From contig CALOCZ010000050.1 in NCBI GenBank assembly GCA_942491935.1, positions 62,001-126,000 of the forward strand: a stretch of 64,000 nucleotides of DNA, written 5' to 3'. Below are positions 18,558-28,586 of this stretch, piece after piece. The translations under genes and the position numbers were made by a program. This stretch comes from JAGTVG01 sp942491935. Its GTDB lineage: Bacteria; Bacteroidota; Bacteroidia; Cytophagales; Cyclobacteriaceae. Position 1 is the stretch's first letter. Each line of letters opens with the position of its first letter. Below the pieces are notes generated by a model. It searched no databases. It was not told the origin of the DNA and saw nothing but the letters and a program-made list of their open reading frames with translations.

Positions 18558-20069
18558 CTATCTTGATCGGCGTTCGTCTTTGAACATTTTTAACATTTCC
18601 GACAGTTCCTTTACCTTTTCCGGATGATCAGCATACTGATTGTTCTTTTCAGCAATATCAGTACTCAAATCATATAACTGTCCTTCCGGTTCATCGGGGC
18701 TCCCCTCATATGTCCATCCCCCGGAACCCCTTCCTTCAATCAACTTCCAATTGTTTTTACGAATGGAATACATCCCGCTGACGGATTGACTGACAAGCTG
18801 ATCCCGTGCCTGACTACTTTCTAATCCCAGTAAGCTATTAAGATGGCTGTAACTGTCTTCAGCGCTATTATATGGAAGATCATAATCTACAATTTCCGCA
18901 CATGTGGCCACAAGGTCTGTCAGGCAGACAAGTTGATCACTTTCTGTTCCTTCTTTTATTTTCCCCGGCCACCTTACTATATAGGGGATATGATGCCCAC
19001 CTTCCCAAACGTCAGATTTCATGCCACTGAAAATATAGTTCGACCGATGGTTAAACTCTATAATGTTTGCCGGGAACCAATATGCCCCATTGTCACTGGT
19101 TAAAAATACCAGGGTATTGTCAGCTAATCCTTTTTCATCAAGAATTCTTAAAACCTCCCCTACTGTAAAATCAACCTGTGTGACAAAATCGCCATATCTG
19201 CCGGCTCCAGATTTACCATCAAAATCCGCCAACGGCATCCAGGGTGTATGGGGAGCAGGTAAAGGAAAATACAGAAAAAACGGTTGCTGATCAGGATCTT
19301 CTGATTGTCTTTCTATAAACTGCACTGCTTCAGAAGTTAAGACCGGCAAGGTCTGTTCAAAATCAAAATCTCTGGAAGCATCGCCCGGTCTCCAGAATTT
19401 TCCCTGAAAATTATCATCATGGGCGCCTTCTATTTTTATGATGTCGGTGTTAACTATTTTTTTATTCCTTATATAGAAGTAAGGCTGGATATCAAGTGAA
19501 GATGGTATGATAAAAGAGTAATCGAATCCGCAATCAAAAGGCCCCCCATCAATCTCTGCAGAATAATCTACATTTTCTGTACTGCTTAGATTCCAAATGT
19601 CGCCCTCTACCAGAGGTTTACCAGGATCCTTTTTCTTAAAATCCAATCCCAGGTGCCACTTGCCAATGCATGCGGTCTTGTATCCTTTTTCCTGTAACAT
19701 AGAGGCCACCGTCAACCTGCCAGGTTCAATTAATGATGGTTGATGTCCTAAAAGAACACCAGACTCCAGCCTTGTTCTGAAACAATACCGGCCGGTTAAA
19801 ACACCGTATCTTGTTGGCGTACAAACAGCTGATGGTGAATGCGCATCTGAAAAATGCATTCCCTCCGCTAATAATCTGTCCATATTCGGGGTTGTGATTT
19901 TTGCGTTACCATTCAATCCGCTGATGTCTCCATAACCCATATCATCTGTAAGAATATATACAATATTAGGATAGCGGTTTTTGTTTACCTGTTCTGGTGA
20001 TTCGCAGCCTATAAGGCTTAACAGCAGTATTAGGGTGGAAATTGGATACAGAAGTGTGTTTCTTTTCAT
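18558..20069 (-). CDS. Exported S1-type sulfatase
   Basis: Formylglycine-dependent sulfatase of about 503 residues that cleaves sulfate esters, probably from sulfated glycans. ATG 20069 (MKRNTLLYP) is preferred over ATG 20087 because it gives a normal lipoprotein signal ending LSLIGC. The maturation motif is C-T-P-T-R followed by YGVLTGR (Cys at residue 83), of the C-x-P-x-R type. Metal ligands are seen in ILTDDMGYGD and LTSDNGAYW. The C-terminal region matches family-standard length. No anaerobic maturase gene or clear SusC/SusD pair is adjacent, so the maturation enzyme must be elsewhere. Confidence 0.93.
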   Translation of the reverse strand: MKRNTLLYPISTLILLLSLIGCESPEQVNKNRYPNIVYILTDDMGYGDISGLNGNAKITTPNMDRLLAEGMHFSDAHSPSAVCTPTRYGVLTGRYCFRTRLESGVLLGHQPSLIEPGRLTVASMLQEKGYKTACIGKWHLGLDFKKKDPGKPLVEGDIWNLSSTENVDYSAEIDGGPFDCGFDYSFIIPSSLDIQPYFYIRNKKIVNTDIIKIEGAHDDNFQGKFWRPGDASRDFDFEQTLPVLTSEAVQFIERQSEDPDQQPFFLYFPLPAPHTPWMPLADFDGKSGAGRYGDFVTQVDFTVGEVLRILDEKGLADNTLVFLTSDNGAYWFPANIIEFNHRSNYIFSGMKSDVWEGGHHIPYIVRWPGKIKEGTESDQLVCLTDLVATCAEIVDYDLPYNSAEDSYSHLNSLLGLESSQARDQLVSQSVSGMYSIRKNNWKLIEGRGSGGWTYEGSPDEPEGQLYDLSTDIAEKNNQYADHPEKVKELSEMLKMFKDERRSR

Positions 20070-20203
20070 AGCAAAAAAGTATATCAATTTATTTAGACCT
20101 GAATCGTTGGGATCAGTGCCCTGGTGTTTGTTGCTAAGATAATAATATCAATGGTAGTGCACAATTCTATCATTTTATAATAATTTCGCATTGATAAACT
20201 AGA

Positions 20204-22465
20204 ATGGTATTGCCTAAAAATAAGAAAGGTAGTTTTAAAAGAGTTATTATAGGATTTCTTCTTACAGGAATTCTATTGGTTATTCTGGTACTCGGAGGTT
20301 TTCTGGGCATGATCTATATGGGCGCTTTCGGGCCACTTCCTTCCACTGATGAGCTGGCTGACCTAAAGGATGAAAATGCCACATTGGTTTATAGCAGCGA
20401 ACATGACCTGATCGGTAAAATCTTTTCAAAAAACCATACAGAGATCGACAGTGAGGAACTGCCACAAGACCTAACTAACGCATTAATATGTACCGAAGAT
20501 GTTCGTTTTTACGAGCATAATGGAATCGATAACCGGAGCTTGATGAGGGTTATCATCAAGTCTATTATTATGGGTAACAGGGAATATGGAGGTGGCAGTA
20601 CAATTACCCAGCAACTGGCTAAAAACCTGTATGGCAGGGAGGATTTTGGCCTATTGACGCTTCCTGTAAACAAAATCAGGGAAGCCATAATAGCTGTTCG
20701 ACTCGAAGAAGTCTACAGTAAAGATGATATTCTACTTCTATATCTGAATATGGTGCCTTTCGGGGAAGAAGTTTTTGGGATAGAGGCTGCCTCAAACAGA
20801 TATTATAATAAGACGACTTCTGAATTGGACACTGATGAAGCAGCCATGCTTGTAGGCCTTCTTAAAGGAAATACTTATTACCATCCCAGATTGTACCCTG
20901 AAAGGGCCCTGGAGCGTAGGAACCTGATTTTACAGTTGATGTATGAACAGGGTAAACTTACCGATGAGGTGTATAATGAAGAGGTTCAGCTACCACTTGA
21001 CCTGGATTATTCAAATCTCAGCCATGAAGGGCCCGCTCAGTATTTTCTGTTTCAGGTTGAAAAAAGGGCACGTGAGATCCTCGATAATCTAAAGAACAAA
21101 AGTGATAAACAGTACGATATTGAAAAAGATGGTTTGATCATCACAACGACTCTCGACAGTCGCCTGCAGATCCTGGCCAAAAAATCAATCAGAAAGCAGC
21201 TTATCCAAATGCAAAAGGCATTTAATATTGATCCGGACGTTAAGAACAAGAAAGTTGAATTGTTGGATGTATTTGATAATACAATACAGGAAAAAAGAGA
21301 ATTATGGTCCTGGGATGGAATAAAAGTAGAGGAAATGACAAAGCTGGATAGTGCATGGCACTATGAAAGCATGCTGAATGCAGGGGTTCTCATTCTGGAA
21401 CCAAAGACCGGGGAAGTAAAAGCATGGGTTGGTGGTAATCATTTCAGGTACCTCCCCTATGACCTTGTCCTTTCAAAACGGATGATTGCTTCTTCATTCA
21501 AGCCTGTTTTATATGCAGCGGCCATTAAAGATGGGAAATCGCCATGCGATTATCTGGATAATGAGGAAAAGGTATATGAAGAATACGACAACTGGGCACC
21601 AAAGAATTATGATGGCAGCAGTGGGGATCAAACCTCAATGTGGTATTCCCTTGTACATTCTATGAATATTCCTACTGTTGATTTATACTTCAAAGTCGGA
21701 CATAAAAACCTGGAAGAGATGTGTTCCCTTCTGGAACTAGAAGAAAAACCTGCTGACAATCCATCTGTTGCATTGGGAACAATGAATGTTTCTCTCCTGG
21801 AAGCAACCAGAGTATATGCAACCTTTGCTAACCAGGGACAGATGCAACAGCCGGTGATGATTGAAAAGATCACTGATTCAGAAGGAAATCTGATCTATGA
21901 AATACCTGGCAATTCCGGCAACCAGGTGATAGACAAGGATGTGGCCAATACAATTACTGCAATGCTTCAGAAGGCCATAAATGAAGGTACCGGGGCCAGG
22001 ATACGTGGTCAATTCGGGATCAGGTCAAATCTGGCAGGTAAAACCGGCACTTCCCAGGACTACAGCGATGCATGGTTCTTCTCATATACCCCTGATTTTG
22101 CTTGTGGAGTATGGGTTGGTGCCCGAAATCCAGGGATTCATTTTTCTAAAGGATCAAATGGCAGCGGATCCGCACTTGCCTTGCCAATTGCCGGGAATAT
22201 CATCAGCGATATGGAAAGTCAGTCTGAACTCCGCAAATCATATCTCAGCCCGATAAATATCTCCTCTGAATACACTAAATTGATGGATTGTGATGGGACA
22301 AGGACAAAAGGTGCATGGAACAGATTCTTTGAAAGTTTATTTAAGAAAAATAAAGAAAAGGAAGAGAAAGATGAAAAGGGAAAGGACCAAACTGACAGCA
22401 TTGTGGTTAGTGAGGATGGGAAAGTAAAGAAATTCTTCAAAAAACTATTTAAAAAGAAAGACTAA
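20204..22465 (+). CDS. Class A penicillin-binding protein (PBP1A-like)
   Basis: Bifunctional peptidoglycan glycosyltransferase/transpeptidase of 753 residues. A single N-terminal TM helix (about 12-36) precedes the GT51 domain, with its catalytic glutamate in TEDVRFYEHNGID and the GGSTITQQLAKNLYG motif. The transpeptidase domain shows SSFK with the nucleophile Ser near residue 431, SMN near 486 and KTGTS near 612. The C-terminus is a lysine/glutamate-rich tail (KKNKEKEEKDEKGKDQ) ending in KKFFKKLFKKKD, an unusual basic amphipathic end that might touch the membrane. Divergent from the sulfatase. Confidence 0.93.
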   Translation: MVLPKNKKGSFKRVIIGFLLTGILLVILVLGGFLGMIYMGAFGPLPSTDELADLKDENATLVYSSEHDLIGKIFSKNHTEIDSEELPQDLTNALICTEDVRFYEHNGIDNRSLMRVIIKSIIMGNREYGGGSTITQQLAKNLYGREDFGLLTLPVNKIREAIIAVRLEEVYSKDDILLLYLNMVPFGEEVFGIEAASNRYYNKTTSELDTDEAAMLVGLLKGNTYYHPRLYPERALERRNLILQLMYEQGKLTDEVYNEEVQLPLDLDYSNLSHEGPAQYFLFQVEKRAREILDNLKNKSDKQYDIEKDGLIITTTLDSRLQILAKKSIRKQLIQMQKAFNIDPDVKNKKVELLDVFDNTIQEKRELWSWDGIKVEEMTKLDSAWHYESMLNAGVLILEPKTGEVKAWVGGNHFRYLPYDLVLSKRMIASSFKPVLYAAAIKDGKSPCDYLDNEEKVYEEYDNWAPKNYDGSSGDQTSMWYSLVHSMNIPTVDLYFKVGHKNLEEMCSLLELEEKPADNPSVALGTMNVSLLEATRVYATFANQGQMQQPVMIEKITDSEGNLIYEIPGNSGNQVIDKDVANTITAMLQKAINEGTGARIRGQFGIRSNLAGKTGTSQDYSDAWFFSYTPDFACGVWVGARNPGIHFSKGSNGSGSALALPIAGNIISDMESQSELRKSYLSPINISSEYTKLMDCDGTRTKGAWNRFFESLFKKNKEKEEKDEKGKDQTDSIVVSEDGKVKKFFKKLFKKKD

Positions 22466-22509
22466 AGGAAATTTTCGATAAATGTTTGTTTGTCGAGATA
22501 ATGTATTCT

Positions 22510-23640
22510 TTAAAATCCACCTAATTTCTTATTGATCTCATTGGATAAATAGGAGAAATCAGAACTTCTCGGATCAATATTCAGGGCTTTGCCAACATAG
22601 GCTTTTGCTTCCAGCAGTAATTTTCGTTGATCCGCAGATATGGGATCGGGCCCCTTTTCAATTGCGTCGGAATAGAGTAATAAAGCATACCCGTAATACA
22701 ATTGCATCTGATAGGAATCTTGCATCGGTTCCAGTTGAAGCGCCTTATCGTAGAATGTTTTTGCTATTGTCCTGTCTTCCAGGTTATAAAGGTATAACTC
22801 TCCCAACATCCACCATCCCTGTGGAGATAAAGAATCCAATTCAAGGCTCTTTCTGTATATATCATCTGCCTCTACGTATTGACCATTTATTTTATATATA
22901 CTCCCCAGATTAACATAATACATAGGGTCAGGATTTATCATTATAGCTTTAGAATAGGCCTCAATAGCTTCATCAAATAAATCTGATGAACTATAAAGAT
23001 CGCCAAGGAAAGCGTATACACCAGGGTCATCCGGTTTAAGTTCTAGCAGTCTTTTGGCAGCACCAATGGCTTCATTATTTTGTGAAAGGTTTATATAGGA
23101 TAAGGCCAGCCCTCGCAGGGCCAGATCATTATAGGGATCTACATTACATATAACTAAATATAAGACAAGTGATTGTTCATATTGCTGGTTTTGCAAATGA
23201 TTGGATGCAATGGAGGCCATCCTTCCAAACCATACTATTTTCCATGATCCCTCCTCAAATATTAGTGTGTAATTCCAGGAACCAAATAGCGTGTCCATCG
23301 TGTTTAAATTTATACTTTGATATTGCACATAAAACCTTGCAAAATCAGGATTTCCGAACACAGGTAATGTGTCAATTGCTGTTATTTTAAATTTATATTT
23401 ATTTCTAACACTATCAGCCTGGTAATTATAGGCTATAAATTCCTCTTCTGAGATAAATGATTTACAGGTATCCGCAAGAAGAGAATATGCTTCGTCAAGT
23501 TTCCATTCATTTCGTAATTCCCTGTATTTAATTAGCGTTTCTTTTGGATCTGTACGCTCCTCTGAGTTTTTCAAGGAACAGTTAGTAAGTATAAAAACCA
23601 ATAAAACTAAAAGGACAGATACAAAGTTCTGATGGATCAT
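22510..23640 (-). CDS. TPR lipoprotein
   Basis: Lipoprotein of 376 residues (lipobox FILTNC, C21) with an N-terminal alpha/beta region of about 115 residues resembling an NTF2-like fold (YRELRNEWKLDEAYSLLADTCK, then a WKIVWFGRM strand). From about 145 it consists of at least four to five tetratricopeptide repeats such as LRGLALSYINLSQNNEAIGA and YVNLGSIYKINGQYVEAD. It probably acts as a periplasmic scaffold. No obvious link to the convergent PBP gene beyond envelope location. Confidence 0.75.
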   Translation of the reverse strand: MIHQNFVSVLLVLLVFILTNCSLKNSEERTDPKETLIKYRELRNEWKLDEAYSLLADTCKSFISEEEFIAYNYQADSVRNKYKFKITAIDTLPVFGNPDFARFYVQYQSINLNTMDTLFGSWNYTLIFEEGSWKIVWFGRMASIASNHLQNQQYEQSLVLYLVICNVDPYNDLALRGLALSYINLSQNNEAIGAAKRLLELKPDDPGVYAFLGDLYSSSDLFDEAIEAYSKAIMINPDPMYYVNLGSIYKINGQYVEADDIYRKSLELDSLSPQGWWMLGELYLYNLEDRTIAKTFYDKALQLEPMQDSYQMQLYYGYALLLYSDAIEKGPDPISADQRKLLLEAKAYVGKALNIDPRSSDFSYLSNEINKKLGGF

Positions 23641-23759
23641 ATTAGAAAGTAAGAAAGTTCTGCAGGAAAGTTAATGAATTACTCACTTAATCCACATAAG
23701 CATAGTACAATATTTAGATTACGCAGATTAATATATTTCTGATTTTCATTCATTGGCAG

Positions 23760-23911
23760 AACCTATTCAACATAAAAAATTCCCATTTACACATGTTTTG
23801 CCTTAACCGCTTAATTCCGGATCATAATATCCGTTTATAGTATCAGTAGAAAACTTCATGGCTTAAGAGTTTAAGGTTAATAATAAGTCCCGCCAAGAGT
23901 GGGATTTTTTA
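23760..23911 (+). ncRNA. Candidate small RNA or leader ending in a terminator
   Basis: The 399-bp gap between the divergent TPR lipoprotein and CBS genes contains, on the plus strand, a small hairpin at 23818-23833 (CGGAT/ATCCG) and a strong intrinsic terminator at 23885-23910. No gene on the plus strand lies upstream to be terminated, so a short transcript of its own is the simplest reading. A 15-codon open frame starts near 23795 and could be a leader peptide. The 5' end is a guess and no promoter was found. Confidence 0.3.
23885..23910 (+). terminator. Intrinsic terminator upstream of the CBS gene
   Basis: Stem AAGTCCCGC (23885-23893) pairs with GTGGGATTT (23899-23907) with one internal G-T pair, loop CAAGA, and a T6 run. 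It lies 129 bp before the CBS-domain gene and could end a small RNA or act as an attenuator. Confidence 0.6.
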
Positions 23912-24039
23912 TTTCACACAATCCATATTCCAAAAATCCTGATATTCAATACTTGTTTTTATTTTTATTAAATGCTATATTATTAAACAGTTTTTACGAA
24001 TTTTAATAAAACAAAGTAAGGACCTAATCTAGAGCAATT

Positions 24040-24531
24040 ATGGTAAAAAGTTTTAAACCCAAGTTTACAAAGAAGGAATCGTCTGAAAGTCAGAAACCAC
24101 GTAGTGAGCAATTTGAACCTATCACTAAGTATATGGCCACAAATCTGATCACCTTCTCACCTGACACAGATGTTATTGAGGTGATTCAAACATTTCTTGA
24201 TAAAAATATTTCCGGCGCCCCCGTTTTAAATGAAAAAAAGGAAGTCGTGGGTTTAATCGACGACAAAGATTGTCTTAGGCTGTTGGTAGATAGTGTTTAT
24301 CATAATGATCCAATTGCCAACACTAAAGTCGAATCATATATGACCAGCGTAATGAAAGTAATAGATATTTCTGCAAATGTTGTGGATGCGGCAAAGATTT
24401 TCCTCGAAACGAAATACAAAAGATTGCTGGTTATCAATGAAGAAGGAAAGCTGATCGGACAGATCAGCAGGGCCGATATCCTGAAAGCTATTGAAACCAT
24501 TTATGTCCCGAAATGGATTTCTAAAAAATAA
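24040..24531 (+). CDS. Protein with two CBS domains
   Basis: Cytoplasmic protein of 163 residues made almost entirely of a CBS pair (Bateman module), about 28-87 and 100-157, preceded by a Lys/Ser-rich N-terminus. Each repeat shows the expected sequence (ITKYMATNLITFSPDTD...VVGLIDDKDCLRL; VESYMTSVMKVIDIS...LIGQISRADILKAI). Such modules bind adenine nucleotides and regulate partners, but no partner is encoded next to it. An intrinsic terminator follows directly after the stop codon. Confidence 0.9.
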   Translation: MVKSFKPKFTKKESSESQKPRSEQFEPITKYMATNLITFSPDTDVIEVIQTFLDKNISGAPVLNEKKEVVGLIDDKDCLRLLVDSVYHNDPIANTKVESYMTSVMKVIDISANVVDAAKIFLETKYKRLLVINEEGKLIGQISRADILKAIETIYVPKWISKK

Positions 24532-24536
24532 AAAAA

Positions 24537-24570
24537 AAGGCTGTCCCAAAAGGAAGAGACAGCCTTTTAC
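24537..24570 (+). terminator. Intrinsic terminator after the CBS gene
   Basis: Perfect 9-bp stem AAGGCTGTC (24537-24545) and GACAGCCTT (24558-24566) with a 12-nt loop, preceded by A8 and followed by TTTT-rich sequence. The A-run makes it usable on the minus strand too, though the next gene ends 115 bp further on. Confidence 0.85.
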
Positions 24571-24684
24571 TTTTCTGCAAGACTTTGAATAGTCTTTATT
24601 TGCTATTCAACTACATATCCGCCCCCCTGGAGCATATAAATAAACAGCCAGAGAGGCCTCACCCATTTCGAAAATGGCTTTTCC

Positions 24685-25068
24685 TTACTGTTGTTTTTTT
24701 GCTTCAAAAGGGAAATCGTAACCGGCAGCTGACATGTTTGCCTTTAATACATCTCCTTCAAAAGTTCCACTCATTTGTATCTCATATCCTTGTGCTTCAA
24801 AAGTTCCGGACACCTTTTCGTCATCGATTGCGAAATCATTCAGAGTAGTCTCTCCTTCATCAGATCCAACAAATCCCACAACGGAATCATCTTCCTGAGC
24901 GAATTTCAAATAACCAGTAATCTCCTGATCAGGGAGTGATAATACATAGTCCCACTGCCCGATATAATTTGGCACGGAGGTTTTGCTTTTCTTCGTTGAT
25001 GCGCAACCCGCCATATACAGCATGATCACTACCATCACAATTGGGAATAATTTTAATGTGTTCTTCAT
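24685..25068 (-). CDS. Small lipoprotein, lipocalin-like pattern
   Basis: Lipoprotein of 127 residues (lipobox MAGC, C22). The mature part reads as short alternating beta-strands: IGQWDYVLSLPDQEITGYLKF, then VVGFVGSD, KVSGTFEA and MSGTFEGDVLKANM. The repeated SGTFE-type strands resemble small beta-barrel proteins found in Bacteroidota as hypothetical proteins. Function unknown. It sits 32 bp downstream of the large Asp-box protein on the same strand and may be co-transcribed with it. Confidence 0.7.
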   Translation of the reverse strand: MKNTLKLFPIVMVVIMLYMAGCASTKKSKTSVPNYIGQWDYVLSLPDQEITGYLKFAQEDDSVVGFVGSDEGETTLNDFAIDDEKVSGTFEAQGYEIQMSGTFEGDVLKANMSAAGYDFPFEAKKQQ

Positions 25069-25100
25069 AATTCTACTATTAAAAAATGGATTTAAAATGA

Positions 25101-28100
25101 TTACTCTTCTTTTTCTATTTTAAATGGTGTTAAATGGGCCTCTTCAATTATTTTTTGTGTTTCTTTCCAGTCAGCATCCAACCATTGATTAATCTGGTCG
25201 AGGACTTGTTTTGCTTCTTCAGATACCTGGGCAAATAAGATTTCCTGAGATTCATTCGGCCTGTCAATTGCAGAACCGATATAATAGTTGAGCATTGAGA
25301 GCCTGGCTGACAGGATATCAGGGGATCTCTGAATGCCCTGGATATCTTCAGGGGCGTTGATCAATTCAATAAAGTATTTGATCGTATCTTTGGCAGCTTT
25401 AGTACGTTCCTTAATATCCTTTGAAATATCATCATCAGAAAGCATTTGTTCGACCAGAGTAATAGATTCTTTAATTTCATTTAACTGATCCACCTTATTT
25501 GTGATACTAGCCACAAGTGCTTGTGCCTTATCGATGTTTGCATCAATTGTCTTTATAGCAGATTCATTAAATTCAATTCTGGGATCAAGCTTAACAACTA
25601 TGTTGCTTGAATCAGCATATTCTCCATATAGTATCTTAACCTTATACTTACCCGGCAATACATTTGGTCCTCCAGGATCAGAAACCTCTTTACTCGCAGG
25701 CTTGGGGGTAGAAGGATAACGTTCCCCTTTTCTTTCAAGGTCCCAGAAGAACCGGTTAAACCCTTTCCTTGCACCTATCTTGATTTTCCTGATCCTTTCG
25801 TTACTTTCATTATAAAATTCCACCCAAAGGCTATCGTTTTGTACTTCTTTGATCTCTTTCACACCATCTATTTCAACCGTGTCAGATTTTAAAGATTCCA
25901 GATAATAGGTAATACTTCCTCCTCGTGGTCTGTTTTCTCCCGCAAAAATGCCATAACCTGCAAAGCGGGATCCCGAAGCTTGCTGTCTTGAACTCAGATA
26001 GGCAACAGGGGGTTCAAACACATTTATTCCTTTCAAATTGCTACCCTGTGCGTTTATGGCAAGCTCCCGAATGGCCCGAATATCGTCAATGATATATGCA
26101 GCTCGACCAAACGTTCCAATGATCAAATCATGCTCCCTCGGGTGTATCTTCAGATCGATGGTCGAAACCGTAGGATAGGTCCTGCCCCATTTCTTCCAAT
26201 TTTGGCCTTTGTCAAGAGAATAGTAAAGGCCAAATTCAGTACCGAGGAATAAAAGGTTCGGTGCTAAGGGATCCTGTACCACAGATAAGGTATAACCCCA
26301 GACTTTATTTCCTTCAACAAGGTTTTTCCATGATTTACCGTAATCATTGGTATAAAAAAGGAAAGGTGTCCAATCGTCCATCCTGTAATTGTTAACGATT
26401 ACAAAAGCTTCCCCTGCGGAATATGTTGAGGCTATTATTTGAGGAATCCATGCCCCTTCAGGCATATCTTTAATCTTTTTAGAAAGGTTTTCCCAGGTTT
26501 TACCTCCATCATTAGTAAGTTGCAGATTGCCATCATCCGTCCCAACCCATATCACATTCTTTTCAACAGGACTTGGGGCAATGGCTAGTATGGCACAATG
26601 GTTCTCCGCTTGCGTTACGTCATAAGTTAAACCTCCGCTTTCCATTTGCTTCTGCTTATCAGGATCATTTGTTGTCAGGTCAGGGGAAACTAAAGACCAA
26701 TTTTGACCTTTATCTGTGCTTTTATGCACAAACTGACTTCCATAATAGATGGTGCTATTATCATGAGGATCCTGGGCAATTCCGGCATTCCAGTTAAATC
26801 TAAGAGTGGTGCCATCTGGATGTACAGGCCTGATCATTTGTGTACGGCCGGTTTCTGTATCATAATATCCAAGAAATCCGCCTTGTGACATAGCATAACC
26901 ATATCTGGAATCATCCGGATCAGGTACTACATCAAAACCATCCCCAAAAAATAATTCCTGCCAGTAACTGTTTCTGATACCACCTGCTTTCCATACGTAT
27001 GCCGGTCCTTTCCAGGAACCATTGTCCTGCATCCCCCCATATACATTATATGGAAATTCCATATCATAGTCGATATGATAGAATTGGGCGAGAGGAAGGT
27101 TTTCCACAAACCGCCAGGTTTTACCTCGGTCTCTTGAAATAGCCAGCCCTCCATCATTCCCGTTGATCAGAAAAGATGGATCCTGCGGATGTACCCACCA
27201 TGCATGATGATCCGGATGAATGTCGGTAGAACTTCCACCGTAAGCAAGCATAGTTTCGAATGTCTTCCCGCCATCCTCACTGACAGTGACTAATGAATAG
27301 AGATTATAAATCCTGTTCTCATTAAGTGGGTCAACATATATATCCGCATAATAAAAAGGCCTGTTCCCAATATTCTTATCACTTACTTTATTCCATTTGA
27401 ACCCGCCATCCTTAGATACGTACAGCGCATTTTTCTTGGATTCTACCAATGCATAGATGACGTCTGTATTTCCAGGGGCAATTGCAAGGCCAATTCTACC
27501 GAGGTTCCCTTCAGGTAAACCATCTTTATCTGTCCTTTCCTCCCAGGACTCACCTCCATCATAAGAAATGTATAATCCAGACCCTGGTCCACCGCTGTTA
27601 AAGAACCATGGCCACCTTCTGAATTCCCACATCGCAGCAATTAACTTATCCGGGTTGACGGGATCAACAACCAAGTCGCCTATTCCTGTTTTTTCATTAA
27701 CATATAAAGTTTTTCTCCAGGTCTTGCCGCCATCTGTTGTTTTGAAAACACCTCTTTCAGAGCTCTCGCCCCATGCAGAACCCTGGGCCCCCACCCAGAC
27801 GATATCGGGATTATCCCTGTGAATTATAATTCTATGAATATTCCTGGTATTTTCTAAACCAAGATGCACCCAGTTTTTACCACCATCTATACTTTTATAT
27901 ACCCCATTGCCACTTGTCTGACTATTCCTGGGATTTCCTTCTCCAGTGCCCGCCCAGATTACATCAGGATTTTTCTGGTTTATGGCCAGTGCCCCGATAG
28001 ATGCCACATCATATTTGTCAAAGATAGGTTCCCAGGCTGTACCTCCACTTTCAGATTTCCATAATCCGCCAGAGGCAGTACCTACATATATAACATCCGG

Positions 28101-28283
28101 ATTAGCCAGCAATACATCAATTGTAGTTACCCGGCCGCTCATCCCGGCAGGCCCTATCGCCCTTGGCTTTAGTGCACTGTATAATGTAGTATCTATCTCC
28201 TGTGATTGGGAGATAAGAGGGATTAATAAAAACAGGATTGGAATATATATCCTGATGATAAATTTAACTTTCTCGAAAATCAT
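25101..28283 (-). CDS. Large exported Asp-box (BNR/sortilin-like) protein
   Basis: Exported protein of 1060 residues. ATG 28283 is chosen because it gives a clean signal peptide (MIFEKVKF...LLIPLISQSQ); the frame is open 35 codons further upstream but those residues are not signal-like. At least ten Asp-box motifs of the form S/T-x-D-G/x-G-x-x-W are visible (KSIDGGKNW, KTTDGGKTW, ISYDGGESW, LTNDGGKTW, YSLDKGQNW and others), predicting one or two seven- to ten-bladed beta-propellers of the VPS10/sialidase-like fold. The C-terminal 250 residues form a beta-domain and then a helical region. Relatives are usually called glycosyl hydrolases or sortilins, but no glycosidase catalytic residues are evident. 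Confidence 0.85.
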   Translation of the reverse strand: MIFEKVKFIIRIYIPILFLLIPLISQSQEIDTTLYSALKPRAIGPAGMSGRVTTIDVLLANPDVIYVGTASGGLWKSESGGTAWEPIFDKYDVASIGALAINQKNPDVIWAGTGEGNPRNSQTSGNGVYKSIDGGKNWVHLGLENTRNIHRIIIHRDNPDIVWVGAQGSAWGESSERGVFKTTDGGKTWRKTLYVNEKTGIGDLVVDPVNPDKLIAAMWEFRRWPWFFNSGGPGSGLYISYDGGESWEERTDKDGLPEGNLGRIGLAIAPGNTDVIYALVESKKNALYVSKDGGFKWNKVSDKNIGNRPFYYADIYVDPLNENRIYNLYSLVTVSEDGGKTFETMLAYGGSSTDIHPDHHAWWVHPQDPSFLINGNDGGLAISRDRGKTWRFVENLPLAQFYHIDYDMEFPYNVYGGMQDNGSWKGPAYVWKAGGIRNSYWQELFFGDGFDVVPDPDDSRYGYAMSQGGFLGYYDTETGRTQMIRPVHPDGTTLRFNWNAGIAQDPHDNSTIYYGSQFVHKSTDKGQNWSLVSPDLTTNDPDKQKQMESGGLTYDVTQAENHCAILAIAPSPVEKNVIWVGTDDGNLQLTNDGGKTWENLSKKIKDMPEGAWIPQIIASTYSAGEAFVIVNNYRMDDWTPFLFYTNDYGKSWKNLVEGNKVWGYTLSVVQDPLAPNLLFLGTEFGLYYSLDKGQNWKKWGRTYPTVSTIDLKIHPREHDLIIGTFGRAAYIIDDIRAIRELAINAQGSNLKGINVFEPPVAYLSSRQQASGSRFAGYGIFAGENRPRGGSITYYLESLKSDTVEIDGVKEIKEVQNDSLWVEFYNESNERIRKIKIGARKGFNRFFWDLERKGERYPSTPKPASKEVSDPGGPNVLPGKYKVKILYGEYADSSNIVVKLDPRIEFNESAIKTIDANIDKAQALVASITNKVDQLNEIKESITLVEQMLSDDDISKDIKERTKAAKDTIKYFIELINAPEDIQGIQRSPDILSARLSMLNYYIGSAIDRPNESQEILFAQVSEEAKQVLDQINQWLDADWKETQKIIEEAHLTPFKIEKEE

Positions 28284-28586
28284 ACAAATTTTGTTAAGGT
28301 TGCAATTAATAAAAAATGATACGGTTGGAGGTTTCAAAGATCTAAATTCTAGAGGGGTAAATATAAATTCAATATGAATTAAATCCAATCAACTACAATT
28401 CCAAAATCCTTAATATTTACATTAGTGGTTAAAATTGACTGTAAAGTGATTATCAAAACTTTGATGAATGCAATTTCAACCATCGGTATGGATCAATTAT
28501 ATTCGTAAAATCCTAAATTCGTTTGATAAGGGATTTATTGATAAAATTTACATTTCCGTACAAGGATTTATATAGCAAAACTGAAT

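Noticed and set aside
23760..23911. tRNA gene in the gap before the CBS gene
   Set aside because: No T-loop GGTTCGA-type sequence or cloverleaf stems could be found.
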